DNA of 18,649 nucleotides from Flavobacterium psychrophilum (GCA_020720185.1 DYPB01000035.1:1-18649); one strand, 5' to 3'; counted from the stretch's first letter, positions 7,120-14,694 are shown. Translations and numbers: made by a program. The notes: generated by a model not told the origin, from the sequence alone.

Positions 7120-7608
7120 TTAAAACTGCATTTCTGGAATTTCTCCATCTATTATCAAATTGGCTTCCGTTGATGCTATAATATGCTCGACAGAAACCGT
7201 TGGTGCTAGTTCTAACAATTTAAAACCCAAAGGAGTTACTTCCAAAACCGCTAATTCTGTTACTACTTTTTTTACGCAGGCAAAGCCTGTTAATGGCAAA
7301 CTGTATTTTTTTAGAATTTTACTATCGCCAGCTTTATTAACATGCATCATAGCAACAATAATATTCTCTGCAGATGCTACTAAATTCATCGCACCGCCCA
7401 TGCCTTTAACCATTTTATTAGGAATTTTCCAGTTGGCAATATCGTGCAATAATGCTGCCAGTTTTACTACTTTTTTATCACAAATTTCGTTTTCAGCAAT
7501 TAAAATTGTGTTGTTATAAACTCGTTCGATATGAAACCAATCGTGACCAGATTCTATATTTTGGAGTTTTTCTTTTACAAATTTTTTTGTTTTTTCGAAG
7601 ATAGACAT
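7120..7608 (-). pseudogene. Chimeric ORF: HD-protein N-terminus fused to 3-oxoacid CoA-transferase beta C-terminus
   Basis: This open frame of 162 codons has two origins. Codons 1-58 repeat the HD protein (MSIFEKTKKF to ALLHDIA). Codons 59-162 are the C-terminal half of a ScoB-type CoA-transferase beta subunit, recognised by NWKIPNKMVKGMGGAMNLV and by VLEVTPLGFKLLELAP. The switch falls after GATATTGCC, bases expected in both parents, so microhomology recombination is likely. The ScoB part lacks the N-terminal region with the catalytic glutamate. The HD part keeps H26, H55 and D56 but lacks the distal aspartate. Neither activity is expected, although the frame is intact. No TAnnTTTG promoter is seen upstream; read-through from the desaturase gene 74 bases away is possible. 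Confidence 0.9.
7435..7603. repeat. 169-bp direct repeat, right copy (HD gene 5' region)
   Basis: Exact copy of 3917-4085. On the - strand it opens the chimeric ORF, and its inner end is the junction to the CoA-transferase fragment. Full identity points to a recent duplication or to ongoing gene conversion. Confidence 0.97.
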
Positions 7609-7682
7609 CGTTTTTTTAAATTAACTGAAGATTATGATAGGTGATTTTTAAAAATTAATTACTTTTCGGATAGTTTTAAAAA

Positions 7683-8669
7683 CTATATTTTTACGGGTTC
7701 AACCCATTTAAATAAATAACTTTCGGCAGGAATTACTAATCTTTCTGAAATTTTTGCCATTCGTGTTGGAAGTTTCATTAAGTATTCTCTGGCTTTTTCG
7801 GCCTCATCCGTAAGTCCTTTTAAGTTTGAAATATCCCATTTATCAATTAATTTCTGCATAATATCTACATAATCATTTGCAGTATAAACTCCTAATCGTT
7901 GTGCCGAATCAGAAAAATTAGCAAATGCAGTACCTATTTTTTCTCCTGATTCTCTTAAAAAATGAGCAGGCATTACAATTTTTTGTTTCATCATATAACT
8001 AAATGCCAAAAGCATTTCAGACGGATCTACTTTAAAAATTTCGCTTACGAATCCTGAATAAGCATGATGATGACGCATTTCATCTCCAGCTATCATTTTG
8101 CACATTTTTGATAGCTTATGGTCTCCAAATTTTTTTGCAATTTGAGAAACTCTATTGTGCGAAATATAGGTTGCTAATTCCTGAAAACTGGTGTAAACAA
8201 AGTTTTTATATGGGTCTCTTCCCGTGCCAATATCAAAACCATCGGCAATAAGATGCTGGGTTGTAATTTCAATTTCACGCATATTTACCCTACCCGATAG
8301 GTACAAATATTTATTCAAAACATCTCCATGACGATTCTCTTCGGCAGTCCAGTTTCGCATCCATTTACTCCATCCGTTTTTCTCTTCTTTTCCAACGCCA
8401 TCTACACTCATAAGCCATGTTTCATAGGTTGGCAACGCCTCTTCGGTTATGGTATCGCCTACCATGGCTACCCAAAAATCGTACGGCAAATCTTTGGCAA
8501 TTTCTCGTAATTCTGTTACTTCTTCCATGAAATTATCAGATTCTGGATTAGGCAAAAAATCGGTTGGTTGCCATATTTTTTCAATCGGAATTAAGAAATT
8601 TTCGACAAAACTGTCAATTTTACTTTCCAAAGAACGCATTACTTCTAGTCGAATGTTGTGTGTGGACAT
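7683..8669 (-). CDS. Acyl-[acyl-carrier-protein] desaturase (soluble di-iron type)
   Basis: A 328-residue soluble ferritin-like desaturase that introduces a cis double bond into acyl-ACP chains, providing unsaturated fatty acids aerobically. Di-iron ligands follow the castor-desaturase pattern: E83 (LPTYETW), E111 and H114 (EENRH), E164 (SFQELATYISH), E197 and H200 (DEMRHH). Length and the GRDPYKNFVYTSFQE segment agree with the family. A PlsC acyltransferase gene lies 84 bases upstream on the same strand, a sensible lipid-synthesis pair. No clear TAnnTTTG motif was found in that gap. The R-M insertion starts just 3' of this gene. Confidence 0.93.
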   Translation of the reverse strand: MSTHNIRLEVMRSLESKIDSFVENFLIPIEKIWQPTDFLPNPESDNFMEEVTELREIAKDLPYDFWVAMVGDTITEEALPTYETWLMSVDGVGKEEKNGWSKWMRNWTAEENRHGDVLNKYLYLSGRVNMREIEITTQHLIADGFDIGTGRDPYKNFVYTSFQELATYISHNRVSQIAKKFGDHKLSKMCKMIAGDEMRHHHAYSGFVSEIFKVDPSEMLLAFSYMMKQKIVMPAHFLRESGEKIGTAFANFSDSAQRLGVYTANDYVDIMQKLIDKWDISNLKGLTDEAEKAREYLMKLPTRMAKISERLVIPAESYLFKWVEPVKI

Positions 8670-8753
8670 ATTTTTAGATTAATTAGATTTTTTGATTTAT
8701 TAGAAAATTAGATGGTTGATTTTTTTATCCTAAAATCTAACAATCCAAGCAGA

Positions 8754-9488
8754 TTAATAATTTATTGAATTAACTATTTGATTTTCTGTTTTTTGAATAA
8801 TTTCATCGATTGAAAATTTAATTACTTCAATTGGTTTATGAATGACAAATTTAACACAATTTCCCAAACCGAGTGGGAAAAATCCATATTTATTTATTTT
8901 CCAAGAATTATTTATAGTTATTGGCACCACAAATGCCGATGGTGCGTTTTTACATAAAAGTTTTAATCCCGTGCTTGCAAATTCTTTCGGTTTTCCGTTT
9001 TTACTTCGAGTTCCTTCGGGAAAGATAACAGCACTTCGCTTGTTTTTTTCTATATACTTACCTAATTCTGTGATAGTTGGAATGGCTTGCTTTGAATCTT
9101 TTCTGTCAATTAAAACCGAGCCACCGTTTCGTAAATTGTAGGATACTGATGGTATTCCTTTTCCTAATTCAGTCTTTGAAACAAATTTTGGATGCCATTT
9201 TCGTAAAAACCATATAATTCCTATAATATCATACAAACTTTGATGATTGGCTACAAAAATTATCGGTACACCCGTTGGTATATTTTCTCGACCACTAATT
9301 TTGTAAGTTGTTCCTAATAAATGACCTACCCGAAGTAGAAAAAAATTTAGATAATCGACACTTTTTTTATGAGCATTGTACCCAAAAACATTAAAACAAA
9401 TCCATTGAATGGGATGAAAAATAAGTAAAAACAAAATAAAAATTGTTAATGCTATTGCTGATATTGGATAGGAAATGATTTTTTGCAT
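8754..9488 (-). CDS. plsC: 1-acyl-sn-glycerol-3-phosphate acyltransferase
   Basis: This integral or peripheral inner-membrane enzyme acylates lysophosphatidate to phosphatidate. Motif 1 is NHQSLYD, motif 3 is FPEGTRSKNG, and the ISGRENIPTG stretch precedes motif 1. An N-terminal hydrophobic segment (AIALTIFILFLLIF) forms a membrane anchor. The frame is open upstream to a GTG at 9533, but I choose the ATG at 9488 (244 residues). This start gives the normal family N-terminus (MQKIISYPISA), and a TACTTTTG promoter motif lies just upstream at 9500-9493, inside what would be the longer version. The gene is divergent from adk and likely co-transcribed with the desaturase gene. Confidence 0.9.
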   Translation of the reverse strand: MQKIISYPISAIALTIFILFLLIFHPIQWICFNVFGYNAHKKSVDYLNFFLLRVGHLLGTTYKISGRENIPTGVPIIFVANHQSLYDIIGIIWFLRKWHPKFVSKTELGKGIPSVSYNLRNGGSVLIDRKDSKQAIPTITELGKYIEKNKRSAVIFPEGTRSKNGKPKEFASTGLKLLCKNAPSAFVVPITINNSWKINKYGFFPLGLGNCVKFVIHKPIEVIKFSIDEIIQKTENQIVNSINY

Positions 9489-9492
9489 CTTG

Positions 9493-9500
9493 CAAAAGTA
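9493..9500 (-). promoter_or_regulatory. -7 promoter motif TACTTTTG for plsC
   Basis: A match to Bacteroidota TAnnTTTG on the - strand, ending 4 bases before the chosen plsC ATG, so the mRNA would be leaderless or nearly so. The nearest upstream TTTTG (9530-9526) is 25 bases away, longer than ideal. Confidence 0.45.
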
Positions 9501-9545
9501 AAAAAAATCATTTAAAAAATTATCCCAAAACACTTAAAACATTAT

Positions 9546-9553
9546 TATCTTTG
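9546..9553 (+). promoter_or_regulatory. -7 promoter motif TATCTTTG for adk
   Basis: A match to TAnnTTTG, 19 bases before the adk ATG, predicting a leader of about 15 bases. No TTG at a -33 position was found, so only the -7 half is supported. It is divergent with the plsC motif 45 bases away. Confidence 0.5.
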
Positions 9554-9572
9554 CAAATTATTCTTTAATTTA

Positions 9573-10184
9573 ATGAAGCAAATGATTAACATCGTTCTTT
9601 TTGGCAAACCTGGTGCTGGCAAAGGTACACAGGCAGAATTTTTGAAAACAAAATACAATTTAACCCATCTTTCGACTGGTGATATTTTTCGATTTAATAT
9701 CAAAAATGAAACCGATTTGGGCAAACTTGCCAAAACTTTTATGGACAAGGGCAATCTTGTGCCCGATGAAGTTACTACAAAAATGCTAATTGATGCTATT
9801 GAAAACACCAAAAACACAGCTGGTTTTTTGTTTGATGGCTATCCTCGAACGCTCCCACAGTCATTAGTATTAGACGAATATTTTGCATCAAAAAATGATG
9901 AAATTACCGCCACAGTTTCTCTTGAAGCCGATGATGAAATTCTTATAAAACGATTACTCGAACGAGGCAAAACCAGTGGCAGACCAGACGACCAAGACGA
10001 AGAAAAAATTCGCAACAGATATGACGAATACAACAAAAAAACAGCACCGTTAATGGATTATTACAAAAAGCAAAATAAGTTCCATTCCGTAAATGGCATT
10101 GGAACTATTGAAGAAATCACCGAAAGGTTGAGTGGCGTAATTGATAGTTTAAAAGGTTTAGATAGTTTAGAAAACTCAAACTAA
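9573..10184 (+). CDS. adk: Adenylate kinase
   Basis: Catalyses ATP + AMP = 2 ADP in the cytosol. The P-loop GKPGAGKGT is at residues 11-19, followed by the AMP-binding LSTGDIFRFNI. FDGYPRTLPQ and the arginine-rich LLERGKTSGRPDDQDEEKIRNR segment come later. At 203 residues, the region between the two arginine blocks is short, with no zinc-finger LID, which is the short-LID form. The ATG at 9573 is used; an in-frame ATG at 9582 would give MINIVLFG, closer to many relatives, so the start is uncertain by three codons. CNNM/CBS gene follows after 31 bases. Confidence 0.95.
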   Translation: MKQMINIVLFGKPGAGKGTQAEFLKTKYNLTHLSTGDIFRFNIKNETDLGKLAKTFMDKGNLVPDEVTTKMLIDAIENTKNTAGFLFDGYPRTLPQSLVLDEYFASKNDEITATVSLEADDEILIKRLLERGKTSGRPDDQDEEKIRNRYDEYNKKTAPLMDYYKKQNKFHSVNGIGTIEEITERLSGVIDSLKGLDSLENSN

Positions 10185-10215
10185 ACCTTAATTATCCTAT
10201 TAACCTTTAAAAAAA

Positions 10216-11490
10216 ATGGAAATACTCATAATTCTCTTATTAATTCTCCTAAACGGTGTTTTCTCGATGTCAGAAATTGCATTAATTTCTGCTCGAAAAA
10301 ACCGTTTGGAAACTGCTGCAAAAAAAGGCAGTAAAAAAGCCCAAGCAGCTTTAGATTTGGCAAATTCGCCCAATAAATTATTATCAACAGTACAAATCGG
10401 AATTACCTTAATTGGCATTTTAACTGGTATATTTTCAGGTGCAAAAATAACTACTGATGTTAAATTATTTGTTGATGGTTTTGAAACACTTAAACCCTAT
10501 GCAGACTCACTTTCGGTTGGAATTGTGGTGGTTATTTTAACCTTTTTCTCTTTGGTTTTAGGAGAATTATTACCAAAAAGAATAGGACTTAATTATCCTG
10601 AAGCAATTGCCAAAACTATGGCAATTCCGATGAAAACCGTTGCAACAATAACCGCTCCGTTTATTTGGTTATTAACCACAACAACCGAATTTTTATTAAA
10701 AATATTACAAATAAAACCTACGGCAGACGGCAAAGTTACCGAAGAGGAAATCAAAGCCATAATCAAAGAAGGAACAGACCACGGCGAAGTTCAAGAAATT
10801 GAACAAGATATTCTGGAACGGGTTTTTCATATTGGCGATCGCAAAGTAAATTCGTTGATGACACATCGAAATTCGGTAATTTTCATACCTTTAAACTCTA
10901 CCAAAAAACAAGTTAAAGAGTTGATGTTAAAAGAATTACATTCGGTATATCCCATTTTTGGAGATAGTTTTAATGAAATTGTAGGCGTAGTTAATCTTAA
11001 AAATATCTTCTCAAATATTGATAACGACAATTTTAGTTTAACTACAATTATGACCGAAGCCCCTTATTTAATGGAACAAACGACGGCATATACGGCATTA
11101 GAAAATTTCAAAAAAAGTGGCATCCATTATGCTTTTGTTTCTGATGAATATGGTGATTTTCAAGGAATTATAACCTTAAATGATATTTTAGAAGCCTTAG
11201 TTGGCGACGCATCTGATTTTTATAAAGATGATTTTCAACTGACCGAAAGAGAAGATGGCAGTTGGTTAGTTGATGGGCATTATTCGTTACACGATTTCTT
11301 AACCTATTTTGAATTAGACGAATTGATAAATGATTATGAAGTAACTACAGTTAGTGGATTGATAATGACCGAATTAGCTCATATTCCAAAACAAGGCGAA
11401 AAACTAATTTGGCATAAATATGAGCTAGAAGTAATGGATATGGATGGGGTTAAAATTGATAAGGTGCTTGTAAAAAGTTTGAATGTTTAG
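10216..11490 (+). CDS. CNNM/DUF21-CBS-CorC_HlyC membrane protein (hemolysin C/TlyC-like, possible Mg/Co efflux)
   Basis: A 424-residue inner-membrane protein of the family often labelled hemolysin or magnesium/cobalt efflux protein. The N-terminal CNNM (DUF21) domain spans about 1-185 with hydrophobic segments near 2-22, 58-74, 100-118 and 140-160. It contains the hallmark GELLPKR at 116-122 after the MSEIALISARKNRL start. EEEIKAIIKEGTDHGEV leads into a CBS pair at about 205-325 (LMTHRNSVIFIPL; YGDFQGIITLNDILEALVGD). The C-terminal CorC_HlyC domain is at about 340-424. Hemolysis itself is not implied. An ion-transport role is known only for some relatives. Confidence 0.92.
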   Translation: MEILIILLLILLNGVFSMSEIALISARKNRLETAAKKGSKKAQAALDLANSPNKLLSTVQIGITLIGILTGIFSGAKITTDVKLFVDGFETLKPYADSLSVGIVVVILTFFSLVLGELLPKRIGLNYPEAIAKTMAIPMKTVATITAPFIWLLTTTTEFLLKILQIKPTADGKVTEEEIKAIIKEGTDHGEVQEIEQDILERVFHIGDRKVNSLMTHRNSVIFIPLNSTKKQVKELMLKELHSVYPIFGDSFNEIVGVVNLKNIFSNIDNDNFSLTTIMTEAPYLMEQTTAYTALENFKKSGIHYAFVSDEYGDFQGIITLNDILEALVGDASDFYKDDFQLTEREDGSWLVDGHYSLHDFLTYFELDELINDYEVTTVSGLIMTELAHIPKQGEKLIWHKYELEVMDMDGVKIDKVLVKSLNV

Positions 11491-11637
11491 AAAAGTAGAA
11501 ATATAAAAATTTTTGAAAATAAGAGAAATATAAATTTAATATACTTTATTGGTCATTAATTAAAAATGATTTATAGTTATCAATTGAGTCAATAAATTAG
11601 TATTTTTAGAGTTGTCCTTAAAACAATTTTTATTTCT

Positions 11638-11683
11638 ATTATAGGTTTTAAATTCTACAACTTTTATAAATCAAACCTATAAT
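11638..11683. repeat. Inverted repeat, 11-bp arms
   Basis: ATTATAGGTTT at 11638-11648 is perfectly complementary to AAACCTATAAT at 11673-11683, with a 24-base loop. It lies 148 bases after the CNNM gene. The loop is long and no U-tract follows, so it is a weak terminator candidate; it might be an operator or a decayed repeat. Confidence 0.5.
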
Positions 11684-11719
11684 TTTACAAATATTAAATT
11701 ATAAACTATAAAGTTGTTT

Positions 11720-11727
11720 TACTTTTG
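11720..11727 (+). promoter_or_regulatory. -7 promoter motif TACTTTTG for obg
   Basis: A match to TAnnTTTG, 94 bases before the obg ATG. No correctly spaced TTG was seen. If used, it would give a leader of about 90 bases that includes the small ORF and hairpin. Confidence 0.45.
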
Positions 11728-11745
11728 ACTAACGACTTAAAAAAA

Positions 11746-11805
11746 ATGACAGAAGATTTGAAATTAAAAGGAGGACAGCCAGTGGCTGTCAGGTATCAAA
11801 TCTAA
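11746..11805 (+). CDS. Possible 19-residue leader ORF upstream of obg
   Basis: ATG to TAA encodes 19 residues, [19 protein letters not shown]. It begins with the same Met-Thr-Glu as Obg, 76 bases upstream of the Obg start. The ORF contains AAGGAGG (11768-11774), an unusually strong Shine-Dalgarno-like string for this genome, and runs through a 7-bp hairpin. There is no homology evidence that it is translated, and it could be chance. Confidence 0.25.
   Translation: MTEDLKLKGGQPVAVRYQI
11774..11790. repeat. Short perfect palindrome in the obg leader
   Basis: GACAGCC AGT GGCTGTC forms a GC-rich 7-bp stem with a 3-base loop in an otherwise AT-rich spacer. It lies 31 bases before the obg start codon. 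It could be an RNA hairpin in the leader or a copy of a dispersed palindrome. Confidence 0.5.
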
Positions 11806-11821
11806 AAAACGAAAAGAAATT

Positions 11822-12823
11822 ATGACGGAAGGCAATTTTGTAGATTATGTAAAAATATTTGTATCGTCTGGAAAAGGCGGTAAAGGTTCGACACACCTAC
11901 ATAGAGAAAAATTTATAGAAAAAGGCGGTCCTGATGGTGGTGATGGCGGCAGGGGTGGACATGTTTACCTTGTTGGCAACAAAAGTTTATGGACATTATT
12001 TCATCTTAAATTTGCCCGACACATAAAAGCAGGACACGGTGGCGACGGTGGTGGCGACCGAAGTACAGGTGCCGATGGCGAAGATAAATTTATCGAAGTA
12101 CCGCTGGGAACAGTCGTTCGGGATAAAGAAACCGATGAAATTTTGTTTGAAATTACCGAAGACGGTGAAAAGCAAATTCTTTCCCGCGGAGGCAAGGGTG
12201 GGCTGGGCAACTGGCATTTCCGTTCCTCAACCAATCAAACACCACGCTACTCGCAACCTGGTTTGCCAGGTATTGAAATGGATGTAATTTTAGAACTAAA
12301 AGTCCTTGCCGATGTTGGTTTAGTAGGTTTTCCAAATGCAGGAAAATCAACTTTATTGTCGGTTTTAACTTCGGCAAAACCAAAAATTGCAGATTATCCA
12401 TTTACAACCTTAAAACCAAATTTAGGAATTGTTGCCTATCGTGATTTTCAATCATTTATAATTGCCGATATACCAGGTATTATAGAAGGTGCTGCCGAAG
12501 GTAAAGGACTTGGACATTACTTTTTAAGACACATTGAACGAAACTCAACACTGCTATTTCTTGTCCCCGTTGATACTCCAGATATTAAAGGAGAATATGA
12601 TATTTTAGTCAATGAATTGACAAAATACAATCCCGAAATGCTTGATAAAGAGCGAGTTGTAGTAATATCAAAATGTGATATGTTAGATGAGGAATTGAAA
12701 GCCGAACTTAAAATACAGTTAGACACAGCATTTAAAAACATTCCTTATCTATTCATATCATCAGTAGCACAGCAAGGGCTTACTGAACTGAAAGACAAAT
12801 TATGGAATATGCTAAATGTTTGA
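11822..12823 (+). CDS. obgE: Obg-family GTPase (ribosome-associated)
   Basis: A 333-residue GTPase involved in late large-subunit ribosome assembly and stress control. The N-terminal Obg fold (1-158) has the expected glycine-rich loops ([31 protein letters not shown]). The G domain shows G1 GFPNAGKS (169-176), G2 YPFTT (192-196), G3 DIPG (216-219) and G4 as SKCD (283-286) in place of the classical NKxD. The protein stops after the G domain, with no C-terminal OCT extension, normal for this phylum. The start [12 protein letters not shown] is conserved. The sigma-54 activator gene follows after 16 bases. Obg and the RSH enzyme downstream both belong to ppGpp physiology, though they are not in one operon here. 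Confidence 0.96.
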   Translation: MTEGNFVDYVKIFVSSGKGGKGSTHLHREKFIEKGGPDGGDGGRGGHVYLVGNKSLWTLFHLKFARHIKAGHGGDGGGDRSTGADGEDKFIEVPLGTVVRDKETDEILFEITEDGEKQILSRGGKGGLGNWHFRSSTNQTPRYSQPGLPGIEMDVILELKVLADVGLVGFPNAGKSTLLSVLTSAKPKIADYPFTTLKPNLGIVAYRDFQSFIIADIPGIIEGAAEGKGLGHYFLRHIERNSTLLFLVPVDTPDIKGEYDILVNELTKYNPEMLDKERVVVISKCDMLDEELKAELKIQLDTAFKNIPYLFISSVAQQGLTELKDKLWNMLNV

Positions 12824-12839
12824 TTAAATTTATAGAAAA

Positions 12840-14105
12840 ATGGAAACCGTTCAATCTGTAAAACAGCGATTTGAAATTATTGGGAACGACCCAAAACTTA
12901 ACCGTGCTTTAGAAAAAGCAATTCAAGTTGCACCTACCGATATTTCTGTTTTAGTAATAGGAGAGAGTGGGGTAGGTAAAGAAAATATTCCCAGAATTAT
13001 ACACTCACTTTCACATAGAAAACACAATAAATATATTGCTGTAAACTGCGGGGCAATTCCAGAAGGAACTATTGATAGTGAACTATTTGGACACGAAAAA
13101 GGATCGTTTACAGGAGCAACAGGAACTCGTGAAGGGTATTTTGAAGTAGCAAATAGCGGTACCATTTTTCTTGATGAAGTAGGAGAACTACCGCTAACAA
13201 CCCAAGTTAGATTATTGCGGGTTCTAGAAAATGGAGAATTTATAAAAGTAGGTTCCAGCCAAGTGCAAAAAACAAATGTAAGAATTGTAGCTGCTACAAA
13301 TGTGAATTTATTTGATGCAATAAAAAACGGAAAATTCCGAGAAGATTTATACTACCGATTAAGTACTGTTGATATTTTATTACCACCTTTAAGAGATAGA
13401 AAAGAAGATATTCATCTGTTATTCAGAAAATTTGCATCGGATTTTGCACATAAATATAAAATGCCTTCAGTAAAATTAAACCCAAATGCAGTTGATGTTT
13501 TATTAAAATACAGATGGTCCGGAAATATTCGTCAATTAAGAAATATGGCCGAACAAATTTCAGTTCTCGAAACCAATAGAGAGGTAACGGCTCAAACATT
13601 ATTAGGTTATTTGCCACAAGAAGGCAATAATTTACCCTCAATAATGGGAGGAAAAAAAGTAGAAAACGATTTTAGTACCGAAAGAGACATCTTATACAAA
13701 GTACTTTTTGATATGAAAAGTGACTTGCACGATTTGAAAAAATTAACCTTAGAACTCATGAAAAATGGGTCGGCAAAAGTGCAAGAAATTAACCATAATT
13801 TGATTCAAAAAATATACGGATCAAAAGAAACTGAAAGCGAAATAATATTTGAAGAAAACCCTACAAACACTGTTGTAAATCATCAGAAAAATAATGAAAT
13901 TTCTAATTTTGACGACGAAGATGACGATTTTCAAATAGCTGAAACGGTAGAAGAAGAGGAAGAAACACTAAAACTAGAAAAAAGAGAACTCGAAACTATC
14001 AAAAAATCATTAGAAAAAAATAAAGGAAAACGAAAAATTGCTGCCGATGAATTAGGCATTTCAGAAAGAACTTTGTACAGAAAAATTAAGCAATACGACC
14101 TTTAA
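12840..14105 (+). CDS. Sigma-54-dependent AAA+ transcriptional activator without receiver domain
   Basis: A 421-residue enhancer-binding protein that uses ATP to open sigma-54 promoter complexes. Walker A is GESGVGKE (41-48), the sigma-54 contact loop is GSFTGA (88-93; GAFTGA is usual), and Walker B is FLDEVGEL (110-117). The YYRL and LPPLRDRKEDI segments follow at 171-191. A very acidic linker around 353-376 precedes a C-terminal Fis-type helix-turn-helix (KRKIAADELGISERTLYRKIKQYDL). The AAA+ domain begins almost at residue 1, so there is no receiver, GAF or PAS input domain. Activity must be set by another protein or by abundance. It is tightly spaced with obg (16 bases) and lptE (12 bases), a Bacteroidota arrangement. 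Confidence 0.93.
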   Translation: METVQSVKQRFEIIGNDPKLNRALEKAIQVAPTDISVLVIGESGVGKENIPRIIHSLSHRKHNKYIAVNCGAIPEGTIDSELFGHEKGSFTGATGTREGYFEVANSGTIFLDEVGELPLTTQVRLLRVLENGEFIKVGSSQVQKTNVRIVAATNVNLFDAIKNGKFREDLYYRLSTVDILLPPLRDRKEDIHLLFRKFASDFAHKYKMPSVKLNPNAVDVLLKYRWSGNIRQLRNMAEQISVLETNREVTAQTLLGYLPQEGNNLPSIMGGKKVENDFSTERDILYKVLFDMKSDLHDLKKLTLELMKNGSAKVQEINHNLIQKIYGSKETESEIIFEENPTNTVVNHQKNNEISNFDDEDDDFQIAETVEEEEETLKLEKRELETIKKSLEKNKGKRKIAADELGISERTLYRKIKQYDL

Positions 14106-14117
14106 AAATCATAAATT

Positions 14118-14636
14118 ATGAACTATAAATTAACTCATTCAATAAAACTATTTACATTATTATCAGTTGCATTTATTTTTAGCAGTTGTAGTATTTATAA
14201 TTTTACAGGAACAGGAAAAATTGATGCTAAAACCTTTCAGGTTAATAATTTTCAAAATAATGCACAACTAATTGAACCTGGAATTGATAGAACAGTTACT
14301 CAAAAATTACAAAATTTGATAATGAATCAAACCAATTTGAATTTAACAAATTCTGACGGAGATTTGCTTTATGAAGGAGAAATAACCGATTACAGAATTG
14401 CTCCAATGGCTGCATCGGCAGATCAAACTGCTGCACAAAACAGATTATCAATTACTGTAAAAATTAAGTTTAGTAATAAAAATAAAGAAACTGATAACTT
14501 TGAAAAATCGTTTTCGTTTTTTAAAGATTATCCTGGAAACCAAATACTTACAGGAAGTGATTTAAAAGAAGCAATCGACTTCATTTTTGAACAAATTACA
14601 CAAGATATTTTTAACGACTCGTTAGCAAAATGGTAA
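14118..14636 (+). CDS. lptE: LptE-like outer-membrane LPS-assembly lipoprotein
   Basis: A 172-residue lipoprotein predicted to plug and support LptD during lipopolysaccharide insertion in the outer membrane. The N-terminus has a lysine, a hydrophobic core (LFTLLSVAFIF) and a lipobox FSSC with C24. After it comes the Bacteroidota-type SIYNFTGTGKIDAKTFQVNNFQNNA stretch and LYEGEITDYRIAPMAA near 96-112, typical of LptE in this phylum. The assignment rests on that resemblance and on the position 12 bases after the sigma-54 activator gene, its usual neighbour. Overall family conservation is low, so the symbol is moderately certain. Confidence 0.82.
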   Translation: MNYKLTHSIKLFTLLSVAFIFSSCSIYNFTGTGKIDAKTFQVNNFQNNAQLIEPGIDRTVTQKLQNLIMNQTNLNLTNSDGDLLYEGEITDYRIAPMAASADQTAAQNRLSITVKIKFSNKNKETDNFEKSFSFFKDYPGNQILTGSDLKEAIDFIFEQITQDIFNDSLAKW

Positions 14637-14694
14637 AAATTATTACGGAATCGTTGTAGAAAGGTTTATATTTACCATCAAATTAATAAGAAAA

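Larger units (their letters stand above)
3917..7603 (-). mobile_element. Restriction-modification cassette bounded by 169-bp direct repeats
   Basis: Two identical 169-bp direct repeats (3917-4085, 7435-7603) enclose 3,349 bp carrying two DNA methyltransferases, an HNH nuclease, an Xre regulator, a 90-residue unknown protein and a CoA-transferase gene fragment, all on the - strand. The repeats are the 5' part of the HD gene. The arrangement resembles the insertion with long target duplication known for type II R-M genes. No transposase, integrase or terminal inverted repeat is visible, so this is not a standard transposon. The inside also looks more AT-rich than the flanks by eye. Recombination between repeats would release a 3,518-bp circle and restore one intact HD gene. 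Confidence 0.75.
11491..11821. other. 331-bp intergenic region before obg
   Basis: AT-rich and without a conserved gene. It holds an 11-bp inverted repeat (11638-11683), an overlapping imperfect pairing (CAACTTTTATA at 11658-11668 with TATAAAGTTG at 11707-11716), a TACTTTTG promoter motif (11720-11727), a 19-codon ORF (11746-11805) and a 7-bp hairpin (11774-11790). These last elements make up the likely obg leader. Confidence 0.6.

Noticed and set aside
4086..7434. Classical transposon or insertion sequence
   Set aside because: No transposase, integrase or terminal inverted repeats; the flanking repeats are host gene sequence far longer than transposon target duplications.
7160..7519. Open frame of 119 codons on the + strand opposite the chimera
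   Set aside because: It is antisense to recognisable HD and ScoB coding sequence and shows no domain of its own.
8925..8960. TGGCAC string as a sigma-54 promoter
   Set aside because: It lies inside plsC coding sequence and has no TTGC at the required spacing.
12001..12401. Several overlapping - strand and +1 frames over obg
   Set aside because: Obg glycine-rich repeats keep other frames open; all conserved motifs are in the 11822 frame.
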